Below are positions 15,818 to 24,237 of a stretch of 64,000 nt of DNA, piece after piece (position 1 is the stretch's first letter; every line of letters begins with the position of its first letter). A program made the translations under genes and the position numbers. This DNA is from Pseudoflavonifractor sp902362925 (GTDB lineage Bacteria > Bacillota > Clostridia > Oscillospirales > Oscillospiraceae). The stretch is taken from assembly GCA_902362925.1 (NCBI GenBank), contig CABIYL010000011.1; one strand, 5' to 3'. The notes beneath the pieces are model-generated. The model made no database searches, was not told the origin of the DNA, and saw only the letters and a program-made list of their open reading frames with translations.

Positions 15818-15846
15818 AGTATACCAGCGCACAGCAGAAAAATCAA
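15818..15846 (-). promoter_or_regulatory. Promoter of the SIR2-like/NTPase cassette
   Basis: Reverse strand: TTGATT (15841-15846), 17-base spacer, TATACT (15818-15823), about 30 bases before the ribosome binding site. Confidence 0.75.
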
Positions 15847-15881
15847 TGCGCCCCCTGTCTGGTCCTGCCCCATTTTCCTGA

Positions 15882-15920
15882 AAAAGTCAGGCGGAGAAGC
15901 GTCTCTGCGCCTCTCCGCCT
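15882..15920 (-). terminator. Terminator of the citrate synthase gene
   Basis: A 9-bp stem (AGGCGGAGA and complement) is followed on the reverse strand by GACTTTTTC, about 25 bases past the citrate synthase stop. Confidence 0.75.
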
Positions 15921-15945
15921 GTATTGTCCATATTCTTTTTGCGGC

Positions 15946-17310
15946 TTACCGCTCCGACAGGCTCTTGTAGCTCTGCCGGTGTCCCACGTACTGATAGGCG
16001 GGACGGATGATCTTGCCCATGTTGATGAGCTCTTCGATGCGGTGGGCGCTCCAGCCCGCCACACGGGCCAGGGCAAAGATGGGGGTGTACAGCTCCAGAG
16101 GCAGGTCCAGCATGTGGTAGACAAAGCCGGAGTAGAAGTCCACGTTGGCGGACACGCCCTTGTAGATCTTCCGGTCGCCCGAGATGACCTGGGGACCCAG
16201 CCGCTCCACCAGGGAGTAGAGTTCGTACTCCTCGGTGCGGCCCTTCTCCCGGGACAGCCGCTCCACAAAGGAACGGAGGATATTGGCGCGGGGATCGGAC
16301 AGGGAGTACACCGCATGGCCCATGCCGTAGATGAGCCCCGCCTTGTCAAAGGCCTTCCGGTCCAGCAGGGCCTGGAGGTAGGCCTTCACCTCGTCCTCGT
16401 CCTTCCAGTCCCGGACCCGCTCCTTCATATCCTCAAACATGCGGATGACCTTGATGTTGGCGCCGCCGTGGCGGGGACCCTTGAGGGAGGCCAGCGCAGC
16501 CGCCATGCAGGAGTATGTATCCGTGCCAGAGGAGGTGACCACGTGGGTGGTGAAGGTGGAGTTGTTGCCGCCGCCGTGCTCTGCGTGAAGGGTCAGGCAC
16601 ACGTCCAGCACATGGGCCTCCCAGAAGGAGTAGGACGCATCGGGGCGCAGCAGGGCCAGGATGTTCTCCGCCGTGGACAGCTCGGCACGGGGCGCGTGGA
16701 TGTAGAGGCTGTTGCCCTCCTTATAGTTGTAGGCCTGGTAGCCGTACACCGCCAGCAGGGGGAACACGGCGATCATCTGGAGGCACTGGCGCATCACGTT
16801 GGGCAGAGAGGTGTCGTCCGCCCGGTCGTCATAGGCCGCCAGATTGAGCACACTGCGGGCCAGGGAGTTCATGATATCCCGGCTGGGCGCCTTGAGAATC
16901 ACGTCCCGGACAAAGTTGGTGGGCAGGGAGCGGTAATAGGAGAGCTGGCCGCGGAAGGCGGAGAGCTCATCGGCGTTGGGCAGGCGGCCCACCAGGAGCA
17001 GGTAGGCGGTCTCTTCAAATCCGAAGCGCTTCTCCTTCAGGGCGCCGTTGACCAGCTGCTCCACGTTGATGCCGCGGTAGTAGAGCTCGCCGTCGCAGGG
17101 CACCTCCTTGCCGTCCACCAGCTTCTTGGCCACGATTTCCGAAATCTCCGTCAGGCCCGCAACGACGCCTTTACCGTTGAGATCCCGCAGTCCCCGCTTC
17201 ACGTCGTACTTCACGTAATCGTCCGGGGAAATACTGCTGTTGGCCAGGGCCAGATTGGCCAGTTCGGTTACCTCAGGCGTCACATCATTGTAATACGGAT
17301 TGCTTGCCAT
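15946..17310 (-). CDS. gltA: Citrate synthase
   Basis: It condenses oxaloacetate and acetyl-CoA to citrate, feeding 2-oxoglutarate and glutamate synthesis. Family signatures are present: the catalytic histidine region LTLHAEHGGGNNSTF, GPRHGGANIK, a second histidine in GMGHAVYSLSDPRA, and SANVDFYSG with the catalytic aspartate. The 454 residues fit the longer citrate synthases of Clostridia. The ATG at 17308-17310 has GGAGG seven bases upstream; the longer frame lacks support. It is monocistronic. No other TCA genes are next to it; downstream lies the NTPase cassette. Confidence 0.94.
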   Translation of the reverse strand: MASNPYYNDVTPEVTELANLALANSSISPDDYVKYDVKRGLRDLNGKGVVAGLTEISEIVAKKLVDGKEVPCDGELYYRGINVEQLVNGALKEKRFGFEETAYLLLVGRLPNADELSAFRGQLSYYRSLPTNFVRDVILKAPSRDIMNSLARSVLNLAAYDDRADDTSLPNVMRQCLQMIAVFPLLAVYGYQAYNYKEGNSLYIHAPRAELSTAENILALLRPDASYSFWEAHVLDVCLTLHAEHGGGNNSTFTTHVVTSSGTDTYSCMAAALASLKGPRHGGANIKVIRMFEDMKERVRDWKDEDEVKAYLQALLDRKAFDKAGLIYGMGHAVYSLSDPRANILRSFVERLSREKGRTEEYELYSLVERLGPQVISGDRKIYKGVSANVDFYSGFVYHMLDLPLELYTPIFALARVAGWSAHRIEELINMGKIIRPAYQYVGHRQSYKSLSER

Positions 17311-17390
17311 TGTCAGACCTCCTTCTTCCGGGACAGAGCCGCCTCTGGGCGGCGCTTGGATTTTGGGCAAATATAAATAGATTTTTAATT

Positions 17391-17396
17391 ATTATA
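17391..17396 (-). promoter_or_regulatory. -10 element of the citrate synthase promoter
   Basis: TATAAT on the reverse strand, 80 bases before the start codon. The -35 would fall at 17414-17419, inside the run of N. Confidence 0.5.
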
Positions 17397-17413
17397 GCGC
17401 GGAATTGTTTCTA

Positions 17414-17737
17414 NNNNNNNNNNNNNNNNNNNNNNNNNNNNNNNNNNNNNNNNNNNNNNNNNNNNNNNNNNNNNNNNNNNNNNNNNNNNNNNNNNNNNNN
17501 NNNNNNNNNNNNNNNNNNNNNNNNNNNNNNNNNNNNNNNNNNNNNNNNNNNNNNNNNNNNNNNNNNNNNNNNNNNNNNNNNNNNNNNNNNNNNNNNNNNN
17601 NNNNNNNNNNNNNNNNNNNNNNNNNNNNNNNNNNNNNNNNNNNNNNNNNNNNNNNNNNNNNNNNNNNNNNNNNNNNNNNNNNNNNNNNNNNNNNNNNNNN
17701 NNNNNNNNNNNNNNNNNNNNNNNNNNNNNNNNNNNNN
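17414..17737. other. Assembly gap (324 N)
   Basis: Unknown sequence. It hides the C-terminus of the exported flavoprotein gene and part of the citrate synthase promoter. The true length may differ from 324. Confidence 0.99.
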
Positions 17738-19318
17738 GCGCTCGTCAGCGGTGACGCCGCCCTTGGTCATGTGGTTGGCGGTCTGAACCTTGGCGCCGTA
17801 GTAGGGGCCCTCAGCGTCGAAGGGACGGGCGCCCTCGGGCAGGTTGGCGTTGTAGTCGGCGACAGCGGCCTTCAGACCCTCAGCGTCGATACCCAGCTTC
17901 TCAGCCAGCTCGTCCAGGGTCTCGCCCTGCTGATAGTAGCCGGCGGCCACGTGCTTGCGGGTACGGTAGTTGTCCTCGTACAGGGTGCGGTCAGCCAGGT
18001 AGAAGGCAGCGCCGTCGGGCTGAGCCAGGATGGCGGTGCCCAGCTCCAGGCCGGAGGTGGAAGCCTCGTCGATGAAGCGGGAGCCGTCCTTGTTCACCAG
18101 CAGGAAGCCGGAGCCGCCGCCGGTCAGGTCGCGGCGGGGATTGAGGATGTAGGAGAAGACGGACATCTTGCCCATGTTCTCCAGGCCGAAGCCGTTCTTC
18201 TCAAACACGGGGATGAAGTCGCCGGTGGTGCCCATGGAGTTGGAGGTCTCCAGCACCTCGTTGCCGGGGGCGTACTTGGCCAGCAGCTCCTTGTTGTTGC
18301 AGAAGCCGCCGGTGGCCACCACCACAGCGTCAGCGGTGATGTTGTAGGTGCCGCCCTTGGTCTCAACCACAACACCCTTGCACACGCCGTCCTCCATAAT
18401 CAGGTCGGTGCCCTTGTTGTCCAGACGGATGTCAACGCCCAGCTCATAGGCTTCCTTCTCCAGACCGGTCTGGATGTGGTCGCCGGCGTAGACGTCGCTC
18501 TCGGCCATGTGGTTGGTGCCGCCGTTGGACTGGTTGAGCAGGATGTCCATCTCGCGCAGCCAGGCGTCCAGGGTCCACTCGCCCTCAGCCCAGGCCTGCA
18601 GACGCTCGGGGGTGTTGCCGGCGTCCTTCTTCTCCTCGATGAACTGCTCGACGGTGTACTCAATGCCAGCCTTCTGCTGAGCCTTGGAGTTGATGAGGTC
18701 GAAGAAGTTCATGTCGAACTTGCCGTTGCCGGACAGGATGCCTAGCTTCTCGATGAGGATCACGTCCTCAACGCCGTTCTGCTTGGCGGAAATGGCAGCA
18801 GCGAGGCCGGCAGGGCCGCCGCCCACGACAACCAGCTGAGTGGTGGTGTCCTCGGGGGCAGCAGGGGTCTCGGCGCTGGCAGTGGTCATGGTGATGTCAC
18901 CGAAGTCCTGGCCGTACTGGCTGGCAGCGTCAGCCACGGCGGTCTTCACGGCGAAGGAGGTAAAGGTGGCGCTGGTAACGCTGTCCACCACGGGGGACTG
19001 GGCGGCCAGGATACGCTCCTCCAGGATGGGGAACGCACGGTTGGCAACAGGAGCGCTCTCGTTGTTGTCCAGCAGGCGCAGGTCGGTCATCTTGCCGTCC
19101 TCAACGGTCACCAGAACGGACAGCTCACCGCCGTAGCCGCTGCCCTTGCCCTCAAAAACGCCGTTGACTGCACCGGTCTGGGCGGGCTCGGTGGCCTGGG
19201 GCTGGCTGGCGGAGGGAGTAGCGGTGGGGGTCTCCGCAGAAGGGGTGGTGCTGCAGGCCGTCGTCAGGACAAGGGCGCCGGCTGCAACCAGGCTAAGTAC
19301 GCGTTTGCTTCTTTTCAT
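17738..19318 (-). CDS. Exported FMN/FAD-binding fumarate reductase-type lipoprotein (3' end in gap)
   Basis: The precursor has a signal peptide and lipobox (LTTAC, Cys22), then a Ser/Thr/Pro/Ala linker. An FMN-binding domain (about 50-135) carries a flavinylation motif DSVTSAT (112-118), in which Thr118 would receive FMN from ApbE; the usual Gly is Ser. A flavocytochrome-c-type FAD domain follows (VVVGGGPAGLAAAISA, about 162). Such lipoproteins act as extracytosolic terminal reductases for fumarate, urocanate or similar acceptors. The visible frame ends at VTADER; the last part of the substrate domain is in the gap. If the gap length were exact, the frame would reach a TAG at 17411. It has its own promoter. 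Confidence 0.9.
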
Positions 19319-19420
19319 ACTTTCCTTCCTTTCATTTCTGCGCTCTTTCAGCGCAATTCAGAGGGTCAGCCGCCCGCCCTCTTTCCCTGGAAGCGGACGG
19401 CGCCCGTTGTTACATTGTGA

Positions 19421-19448
19421 ATTATATATCAAATTTTGCCGTTGTCAA
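19421..19448 (-). promoter_or_regulatory. Promoter of the exported flavoprotein gene
   Basis: Reverse strand: TTGACA (19443-19448), 16-base spacer, TATAAT (19421-19426), about 100 bases before the ATG. Confidence 0.8.
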
Positions 19449-19484
19449 TACCTGGTGCTGTTTTTTTGTCCCCTGCACAAGGGC

Positions 19485-19529
19485 AAACAGAGCGCCGTAT
19501 GTTTTTTAGTGCAAACATACGGCGCTCTG
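19485..19529 (-). terminator. Terminator of the CorA-type gene
   Basis: A perfect 16-bp stem (CAGAGCGCCGTATGTT and complement) with a 10-base loop, followed on the reverse strand by only TTTG. It lies 21 bases after the stop codon. Confidence 0.65.
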
Positions 19530-19550
19530 ACAGGTTATTTTGTTGTCCGT

Positions 19551-20477
19551 TCAGAAGAGGTCGTGCCGCTTCAGAATGATGGCCACTATGCTGAGTGTGA
19601 CGACGGCCAGAATCAGCGGAATCCACCAGAACTGGTCCAGCGGCAGACCGGCGGTGATGTTCATGCCGTAGAAGCCGAAGATGATATTGGGCACAGTGAG
19701 CAGGACGGTGATGGAGGTCAGCACCTTCATGATCACGTTCAGGTTGTTGGAGATCACGCTGGCGAAGGCGTCCATCATGCCGGAGATGATGGAGGAGTAG
19801 ATATTGGCCATCTCAATGGCCTGACGGACCTCAATCAGCACGTCCTCCAGCAGGTCGTGGTCCTCCTCGTAGAGGGTGATGATGCGGCCGCGGAGGATCT
19901 TCTCCAGGGTGACCTCGTTTGCCTTCAGGGAGGTGTTGAAGTAAACCAGGGACTTCTCCAGGTCCAGCAGCTGGATAAGCTCCTTGTTCCGCTGGGACTT
20001 GTAGAGGTGGCGCTCCATGTAGTTGTAGATCTTATCGATCTGCTTCAGGTATTGCAAGAAGCGTTTGGCCACCTGGAGGAGCATGTAGAGGATAAACCGG
20101 GTCCGCTTCTGGGTCTCGGCGTTCTTCACCAGTCCATCCTGGAAGTCCTTCACAATGGAGGATTCCTTCAGACAGACGGTAATGATGTGCTTTTCCGTCA
20201 CGATAATGCCCAGAGGGATGGTGGAGTAGACCACCGCGTCGTCCTTTTCCACGGCGGGGACGTCAATGATAATCAGGGTCTGGCCGTCCTCGGTGTCAAT
20301 ACGGGAGGTCTCCTCTTCGTCCAGCGCGGCCCGGAGAAAGCCCGGGTCCACGTTCAGCGCCTCGGACACCGTGTTCAGTTCGTCCTCGGTGGGGTAAGTC
20401 AGGTTGATCCAGCAGCCGTCCTGGATGGCGTCCAGGCGGGTCATCTTTTTGTCAATGGTCTTGTGGATGGAGAGCAT
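19551..20477 (-). CDS. corA: CorA-family divalent cation channel
   Basis: CorA proteins are pentameric Mg2+ (or Co2+/Ni2+) channels. The protein has a large soluble N-terminal funnel domain, a long coiled helix (about 120-245), and two C-terminal transmembrane helices. The selectivity signature YGMN follows the first helix (IIFGFYGMNITAGLP), and the protein ends with a basic KRHDLF tail. Length is about 308 residues, normal for the family. The start is uncertain: the ATG at 20475-20477 has a GGAAAG 11 bases upstream, while the GTG three codons earlier has almost no spacing. A roughly 390-base structured leader precedes it. Confidence 0.92.
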   Translation of the reverse strand: MLSIHKTIDKKMTRLDAIQDGCWINLTYPTEDELNTVSEALNVDPGFLRAALDEEETSRIDTEDGQTLIIIDVPAVEKDDAVVYSTIPLGIIVTEKHIITVCLKESSIVKDFQDGLVKNAETQKRTRFILYMLLQVAKRFLQYLKQIDKIYNYMERHLYKSQRNKELIQLLDLEKSLVYFNTSLKANEVTLEKILRGRIITLYEEDHDLLEDVLIEVRQAIEMANIYSSIISGMMDAFASVISNNLNVIMKVLTSITVLLTVPNIIFGFYGMNITAGLPLDQFWWIPLILAVVTLSIVAIILKRHDLF

Positions 20478-20486
20478 CAATATCAC

Positions 20487-20886
20487 GTCTTTCCGACGCG
20501 CCGGGGACAGGCAAACCCCTTCTCCGGACCGCAGCGCCTATGATACGGCAGTCTGCCCACGGTCCGTTCCCTTTATCCGGCCGCAGAGACCGGTCCCTGT
20601 CCGCGCGTCTTTTTTGTGTCCGCCGCTGGAGACGCTCTCTGTCATACGCTCATCCAAACTCCGTGACCTGCACGGGCCTTGGATGAGTGCGTGACGCGTC
20701 CTGACGGGCGGCAAAACCGGCGCGCAGACATGAGGTGCTTTCCTCAGCCTTCCTGCGCCGTGCTGGGCATGTCATTCTTCCATGTTCGACTCAGAGGGTC
20801 GCTGCTCACGGCGCATATCACTCCTTCTCCACACAAGTTGGGCCCGGTCGGCTCTGTCCCGGCCCTTCCACAGGTTTTCACCGAAC
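20487..20886 (-). ncRNA. Unidentified structured leader RNA upstream of corA
   Basis: This 400-base stretch contains no gene and runs from a good promoter to the corA ribosome site. It holds several strong helices. 20755-20762 pairs with 20807-20814 (8 bp), 20731-20735 with 20742-20746, and 20642-20657 with 20679-20694 (nearly 16 bp, with inner CCGTG/CACGG). 20495-20511 pairs with 20596-20609, closing a branched domain that contains 20525-20531 paired with 20560-20566. The last domain ends 17 bases before the start codon. It does not match the M-box, T-box, RNase P, tmRNA or SRP signatures I know. A cation-sensing leader is inference. Confidence 0.4.
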
Positions 20887-20915
20887 ATTATAAGCCTCTT
20901 TTTCCCGGAATGCAA
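20887..20915 (-). promoter_or_regulatory. Promoter of the corA leader
   Basis: Reverse strand: TTGCAT (20910-20915), 17-base spacer, TATAAT (20887-20892), about 410 bases upstream of the corA start. Confidence 0.75.
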
Positions 20916-20935
20916 CCCGGCATACCAGGACAGGA

Positions 20936-20973
20936 GAAAAAAGCGCCGGTCTGCTCTCGGGCAGACCGGCGCG
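20936..20973 (-). terminator. Terminator of ftsZ and the dcw cluster
   Basis: A perfect 12-bp stem (GCGCCGGTCTGC and complement, loop of 6) is followed on the reverse strand by T6, directly after ftsZ. Confidence 0.93.
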
Positions 20974-20987
20974 CTTGTTTCACGGTG

Positions 20988-22127
20988 TTATTTTCCCCGG
21001 TTGAAGATCTTGAAGATGTCGTTGAAGGGGTCGTCCTCAATCTTGGAATCCGCCTCGGTCATGGGCTCCAGACCCTTGGGGGCCTGAGGGGCAGCGGCAG
21101 GGGCGGAACCGGCCGCGGGCGCCTTCTGCTCCCCGCCTCTGGAGAAGGGAGTAGCGGAGATCTTGCCCTCCAGCTCCTCAAAGCCGGTGGCGATGACGGT
21201 AACCCGGATCTCGTCGTCCAGGGTGTCGTCGAAGGCGGCGCCGAAGATGATGTTGGCCTCCTCGTGGGCGGCCTCCTGCACCAGGTTGGCGGCGGTCTCC
21301 ACTTCCTCCAGGCCGATGTCCATGGAGCCGGTCACGTTGACCAGAACGCCCTTGGCGCCGTTGATGGAGGTCTCCAGCAGGGGGCTGGAGATGGCCATCT
21401 TGGCGGCCTCCTCGGCCTTGTTCTTGCCGGCGGCACGGCCCACGCCCATGTGAGCCATGCCCGCGTTCTGCATGACGGCGGTCACGTCGGCGAAGTCCAG
21501 GTTGATGAAGCCGGTATTGCTGATAAGGTCGGAGATGGACTGCACCGCCTGGCGGAGCACATCATCGGCGATCTCGAAGGCGTTGGCAAAGGTGATCTTC
21601 TGGTCGGTGGCGTACTTGAGGCGCTCGTTGGGGATGATTACCAGGCTGTCCACCCGGGTGCGCAGCTCCTCAATGCCTTTTTCCGCCTGCATCATACGGC
21701 GGCGGCCCTCAAACTTGAAGGGCTTGGTGACCACGCCCACGGTGAGGATACCCATCTCCTTGGCGATATCCGCCACGATGGGAGCCGCGCCGGTACCGGT
21801 GCCGCCGCCCATACCGGCGGTGATGAACACCATGTCGGCGTCCTCCAGGGCCTTGGAGATCTGACTGCGGCTCTCCTCGGCGGACTTGCGGCCCACCTCG
21901 GGGTCGCTGCCCGCGCCCTGGCCGCCGGTCAGCTTCTCACCGATCTGAATCTTATAAGTAGCGCTGGACATGGTAAGCGCCTGCTTATCCGTGTTCACAG
22001 CGATGAAATCCACGCCCTTCATCCCGGACTTTACCATCCGGTTGACCACGTTGTTGCCGCCGCCGCCGACGCCGATGACCTTAATCGTAACTACCGTATC
22101 GGGGCCGCTGTCCAATCCAAAAGGCAT
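20988..22127 (-). CDS. ftsZ: Cell division protein FtsZ
   Basis: FtsZ is the tubulin-like GTPase that polymerises into the division ring. The 379 residues show the nucleotide-binding start VIGVGGGGNNVVNRM, the tubulin signature GGGTGTGAAPIVA, the catalytic T7 loop NLDFADV, and a variable Ala/Pro linker. The C-terminal peptide DDPFNDIFKIFNR binds membrane tethers such as SepF or FtsA. It is the last gene of the dcw cluster, and a strong terminator follows. No ftsA precedes it, so another anchor must exist elsewhere. Confidence 0.98.
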   Translation of the reverse strand: MPFGLDSGPDTVVTIKVIGVGGGGNNVVNRMVKSGMKGVDFIAVNTDKQALTMSSATYKIQIGEKLTGGQGAGSDPEVGRKSAEESRSQISKALEDADMVFITAGMGGGTGTGAAPIVADIAKEMGILTVGVVTKPFKFEGRRRMMQAEKGIEELRTRVDSLVIIPNERLKYATDQKITFANAFEIADDVLRQAVQSISDLISNTGFINLDFADVTAVMQNAGMAHMGVGRAAGKNKAEEAAKMAISSPLLETSINGAKGVLVNVTGSMDIGLEEVETAANLVQEAAHEEANIIFGAAFDDTLDDEIRVTVIATGFEELEGKISATPFSRGGEQKAPAAGSAPAAAPQAPKGLEPMTEADSKIEDDPFNDIFKIFNRGK

Positions 22128-22175
22128 AACTGCTCCTCCTATGTGAAAGAAGTGAAAACTCTCTTTTTATGAAAA

Positions 22176-22568
22176 TTATGGCAGCTCATTTTCTGAGCCT
22201 TGCCCATGATTTATGTCTTGTTCTATTCTAGCCTTCTTTTGGCGTAAGGTCAATAGCTCCCGCCGGATTTCCGCAAAGTTTTGGAACATGCGGGTGCCGA
22301 ATACCACTACCGCCGCAAGATATAGCGGCAATCCCAGCTTGTCCCCCAGCCAGGTCAGGAACACGGCGATGATGGCGTTGCCGAAGAATCCGGACAGGAA
22401 GATGGACAGGTTGAAACTCTTTTTGATGCGGGCGTTCATGCCTCCCAGAGCGGAGTCCAGGGCGGCCAGCAGCCCGGTGGCCACATAGAGGCTGTACTGG
22501 CTGGGCACATGCCAGGGCAGAAAGCAGCCGATGACAAGGCCCACAATCAAACCGACAAGCTCAATCAT
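22176..22568 (-). CDS. sbp: Small basic protein Sbp (DUF1290)
   Basis: This 130-residue membrane protein has three or four transmembrane helices (about 2-20, 25-42, 50-72 and 75-95) and a charged C-terminus. The sequence IVGLVIGCFLPW and ALDSALGGMNARI matches the DUF1290/Sbp family, which sits between ftsQ/DUF881 and ftsZ in many Firmicutes. Its molecular role is not settled. Its start codon overlaps the DUF881 stop in an ATGA overlap, so the two are translationally coupled. Confidence 0.88.
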   Translation of the reverse strand: MIELVGLIVGLVIGCFLPWHVPSQYSLYVATGLLAALDSALGGMNARIKKSFNLSIFLSGFFGNAIIAVFLTWLGDKLGLPLYLAAVVVFGTRMFQNFAEIRRELLTLRQKKARIEQDINHGQGSENELP

Positions 22569-23335
22569 CCCACAGCGCCCCCTTCCGTGTCCTCGCTCTG
22601 GGCGGTGGAGGGCTTGGCGTACTGGAAGTCAATGACTCCGTTGTAGGCGGGCACGGTCAGCATCTCGCTGGGGGTCACCTTCACCTCAATCTTCCACTGT
22701 CCCAGCACGTCCACCACGCCGTTGCGCATGGTGAGGGCGGAATAGAGGGTGTTGGGGTCGCCGATGGCGTTGAATACAAAGGGCGAGGTATACCGCCGTC
22801 CGTTGACGATGACCACGGACCCGGCGCAGCGGATCTCGGTGGTGGCCGTAATCCGCTCACCGTTGAGGGAGATGGCCTCCGCTCCCGCGTCCCGCAGCTC
22901 GTTGAGCACGGAGAGCAGGTCGTTGTCGTGGATGAGATAGTCGGCCTCGTCACCGGTGACGTTGGCAGCGCTGGAGTCCTGAAGGCTCACCATCACGCCG
23001 GGGCCAACCACTTCCACCAGCCCGGCCTCCATCTCCAGCTTGTCCACCTCGGCCCGCAGAGCCTCACTCTCGCTGCTGCCGGAGGCCGCCGCATCCCGGT
23101 AGGTCTGCAGCTCGGATTGCACCTGCTCCAGCTGGGCCTTGGTGGTCTCCAGGCTGTCCACCGTCTCGTTGTAGAGCTGCTGGAGGGTCTCCAGACGGCC
23201 TGCGCTGGTGGCGTCCGCCGCGCTGTTCACCTTCACGCTCCGCAGCTGCACAGAGAGCAGGATGCCCAGCAGCACGCACACGCCGCCGATGGCCAGCTCA
23301 CCCCAGTTCTTCTTCCTGTGTTCGGTCCGTTCCAT
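22565..23335 (-). CDS. DUF881 family protein (YlxW/YlxX-like)
   Basis: The 256-residue protein has one N-terminal membrane anchor (about residues 11-30), a coiled coil (about 45-95, LETLQQLYNETVDSLETTK), and a conserved globular DUF881 domain. That domain includes the motifs GPGVMVSLQDS, LLSVLNELRDAGAEAISLNGERI and the terminal PAYNGVIDFQYAKP. Members are encoded between ftsQ and sbp/ftsZ in Gram-positive dcw clusters. The globular part would face the outside of the cell. Function is unknown; a division or envelope role follows from context only. Confidence 0.88.
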   Translation of the reverse strand: MERTEHRKKNWGELAIGGVCVLLGILLSVQLRSVKVNSAADATSAGRLETLQQLYNETVDSLETTKAQLEQVQSELQTYRDAAASGSSESEALRAEVDKLEMEAGLVEVVGPGVMVSLQDSSAANVTGDEADYLIHDNDLLSVLNELRDAGAEAISLNGERITATTEIRCAGSVVIVNGRRYTSPFVFNAIGDPNTLYSALTMRNGVVDVLGQWKIEVKVTPSEMLTVPAYNGVIDFQYAKPSTAQSEDTEGGAVG

Positions 23336-23361
23336 CTGTTCTCCTTCCTCCCGCCGGGTAC

Positions 23362-24132
23362 TCAGCCCAGCATGGATGCGTAGGGGATAAAGTGGGGCTC
23401 GTCCAGGGTCAGGTCAATGACGCCCCGGTCAGTCTCCTCCAGGGCGGCAATGGCTGCCTCCAGAATCTTGGCCGCCTGGTTGAAATCGGTGTTCATGGGG
23501 ATTTTCACCGTAAACCGGCCGCCATAGCCCATCTTGATGAAGTTGATGGCCGTCAGCTCAAAGCTCTCCGCCTGGTCGGTCATGCCCCGGGCCGCCAGAG
23601 CAGCAAAGAGCTTCTCCAGACTGGCCAGCTTGTTCTCCTCCCCCTCGGCCACCTCCAGCTGACTGCCCACCACGGGGCTGTCCGGCGTCAGGCCGGTGAG
23701 GGGCGGGAACTCCGCCGCCCGGGTCTCGTCGGTCCGTTCCAGGATCTTGCCTTTGGTGTCGATGATCCACCAGGCGTCGCTGCCCTGGATGGCCGCCGCC
23801 GGAACGCATTCCACCACATTGATGACCAGGGTATTGGGCAGGCGGCGGGAGACCGAGATCTCGTCCACATAGGGCAGGCGGGAGATGATCTGCCGCATGA
23901 CCTTGAACTTATTGACGGCAAAGAGGTTGTCCCCCTGCTCCACTTCGGCGGCGCCGATGATCTGCTCCGCCGTGTAAGCCGACTGGCCGTTGACCTCGAT
24001 ATTCTCCACCCGGAAAAACACCGCGCAGCCCGCCACAATCGCCGCCACAATCACGGCGGCGGACAGCACTTTATAGAGGAAGCCGAAGCGTCCTCTGTTC
24101 CGCCGCTTGCGCTTGTTCCGTCTCGCCGCCAT
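23362..24132 (-). CDS. ftsQ: Cell division protein FtsQ/DivIB
   Basis: This bitopic protein is part of the divisome FtsQ-FtsL-DivIC complex. The 256 residues comprise a very basic cytoplasmic start (AARRNKRKRRNRGRFG), one transmembrane helix (about 20-42), and a POTRA domain (FRVENIEVNGQSAYTAEQI to LPNTLVINVVE). An FtsQ beta domain follows. A GAGGAG lies about eight bases upstream of the ATG. A possible promoter and a hairpin lie in the 105-base gap between murA and this gene, so ftsQ-DUF881-sbp-ftsZ may be partly independently expressed. Confidence 0.92.
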   Translation of the reverse strand: MAARRNKRKRRNRGRFGFLYKVLSAAVIVAAIVAGCAVFFRVENIEVNGQSAYTAEQIIGAAEVEQGDNLFAVNKFKVMRQIISRLPYVDEISVSRRLPNTLVINVVECVPAAAIQGSDAWWIIDTKGKILERTDETRAAEFPPLTGLTPDSPVVGSQLEVAEGEENKLASLEKLFAALAARGMTDQAESFELTAINFIKMGYGGRFTVKIPMNTDFNQAAKILEAAIAALEETDRGVIDLTLDEPHFIPYASMLG

Positions 24133-24149
24133 TTCCGTGCTCCTCTGCT

Positions 24150-24180
24150 GCCGCCGGGCGTGGCCCGGCGGCTTGTTTTT
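24150..24180 (+). terminator. Terminator-like hairpin in antisense orientation upstream of ftsQ
   Basis: A perfect 10-bp stem (GCCGCCGGGC, loop GTG) is followed on the + strand by TTGTTTTTTC. No + strand gene ends here. On the reverse strand it is a 5' leader hairpin of ftsQ without a T-tract. Confidence 0.5.
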
Positions 24181-24187
24181 TCTTTTC

Positions 24188-24193
24188 AGTATA
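24188..24193 (-). promoter_or_regulatory. Possible -10 of an internal promoter for ftsQ-ftsZ
   Basis: TATACT on the reverse strand in an AT-rich stretch, 55 bases before the ftsQ start. No convincing -35 is visible. Confidence 0.3.
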
Positions 24194-24237
24194 TCGAAAA
24201 CAATCGAATATTTTGTAAGGAAATTCTTAATTTTCCC

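Noticed and set aside
20487..20886. M-box (Mg2+) riboswitch, RNase P RNA, tmRNA or SRP RNA upstream of corA.
   Set aside because: None of the diagnostic conserved strings (for example GAGGAAAGTCC, GGAAGGAAGCAGCC or the tRNA-like tmRNA end) could be found; kept as an unidentified structured leader.
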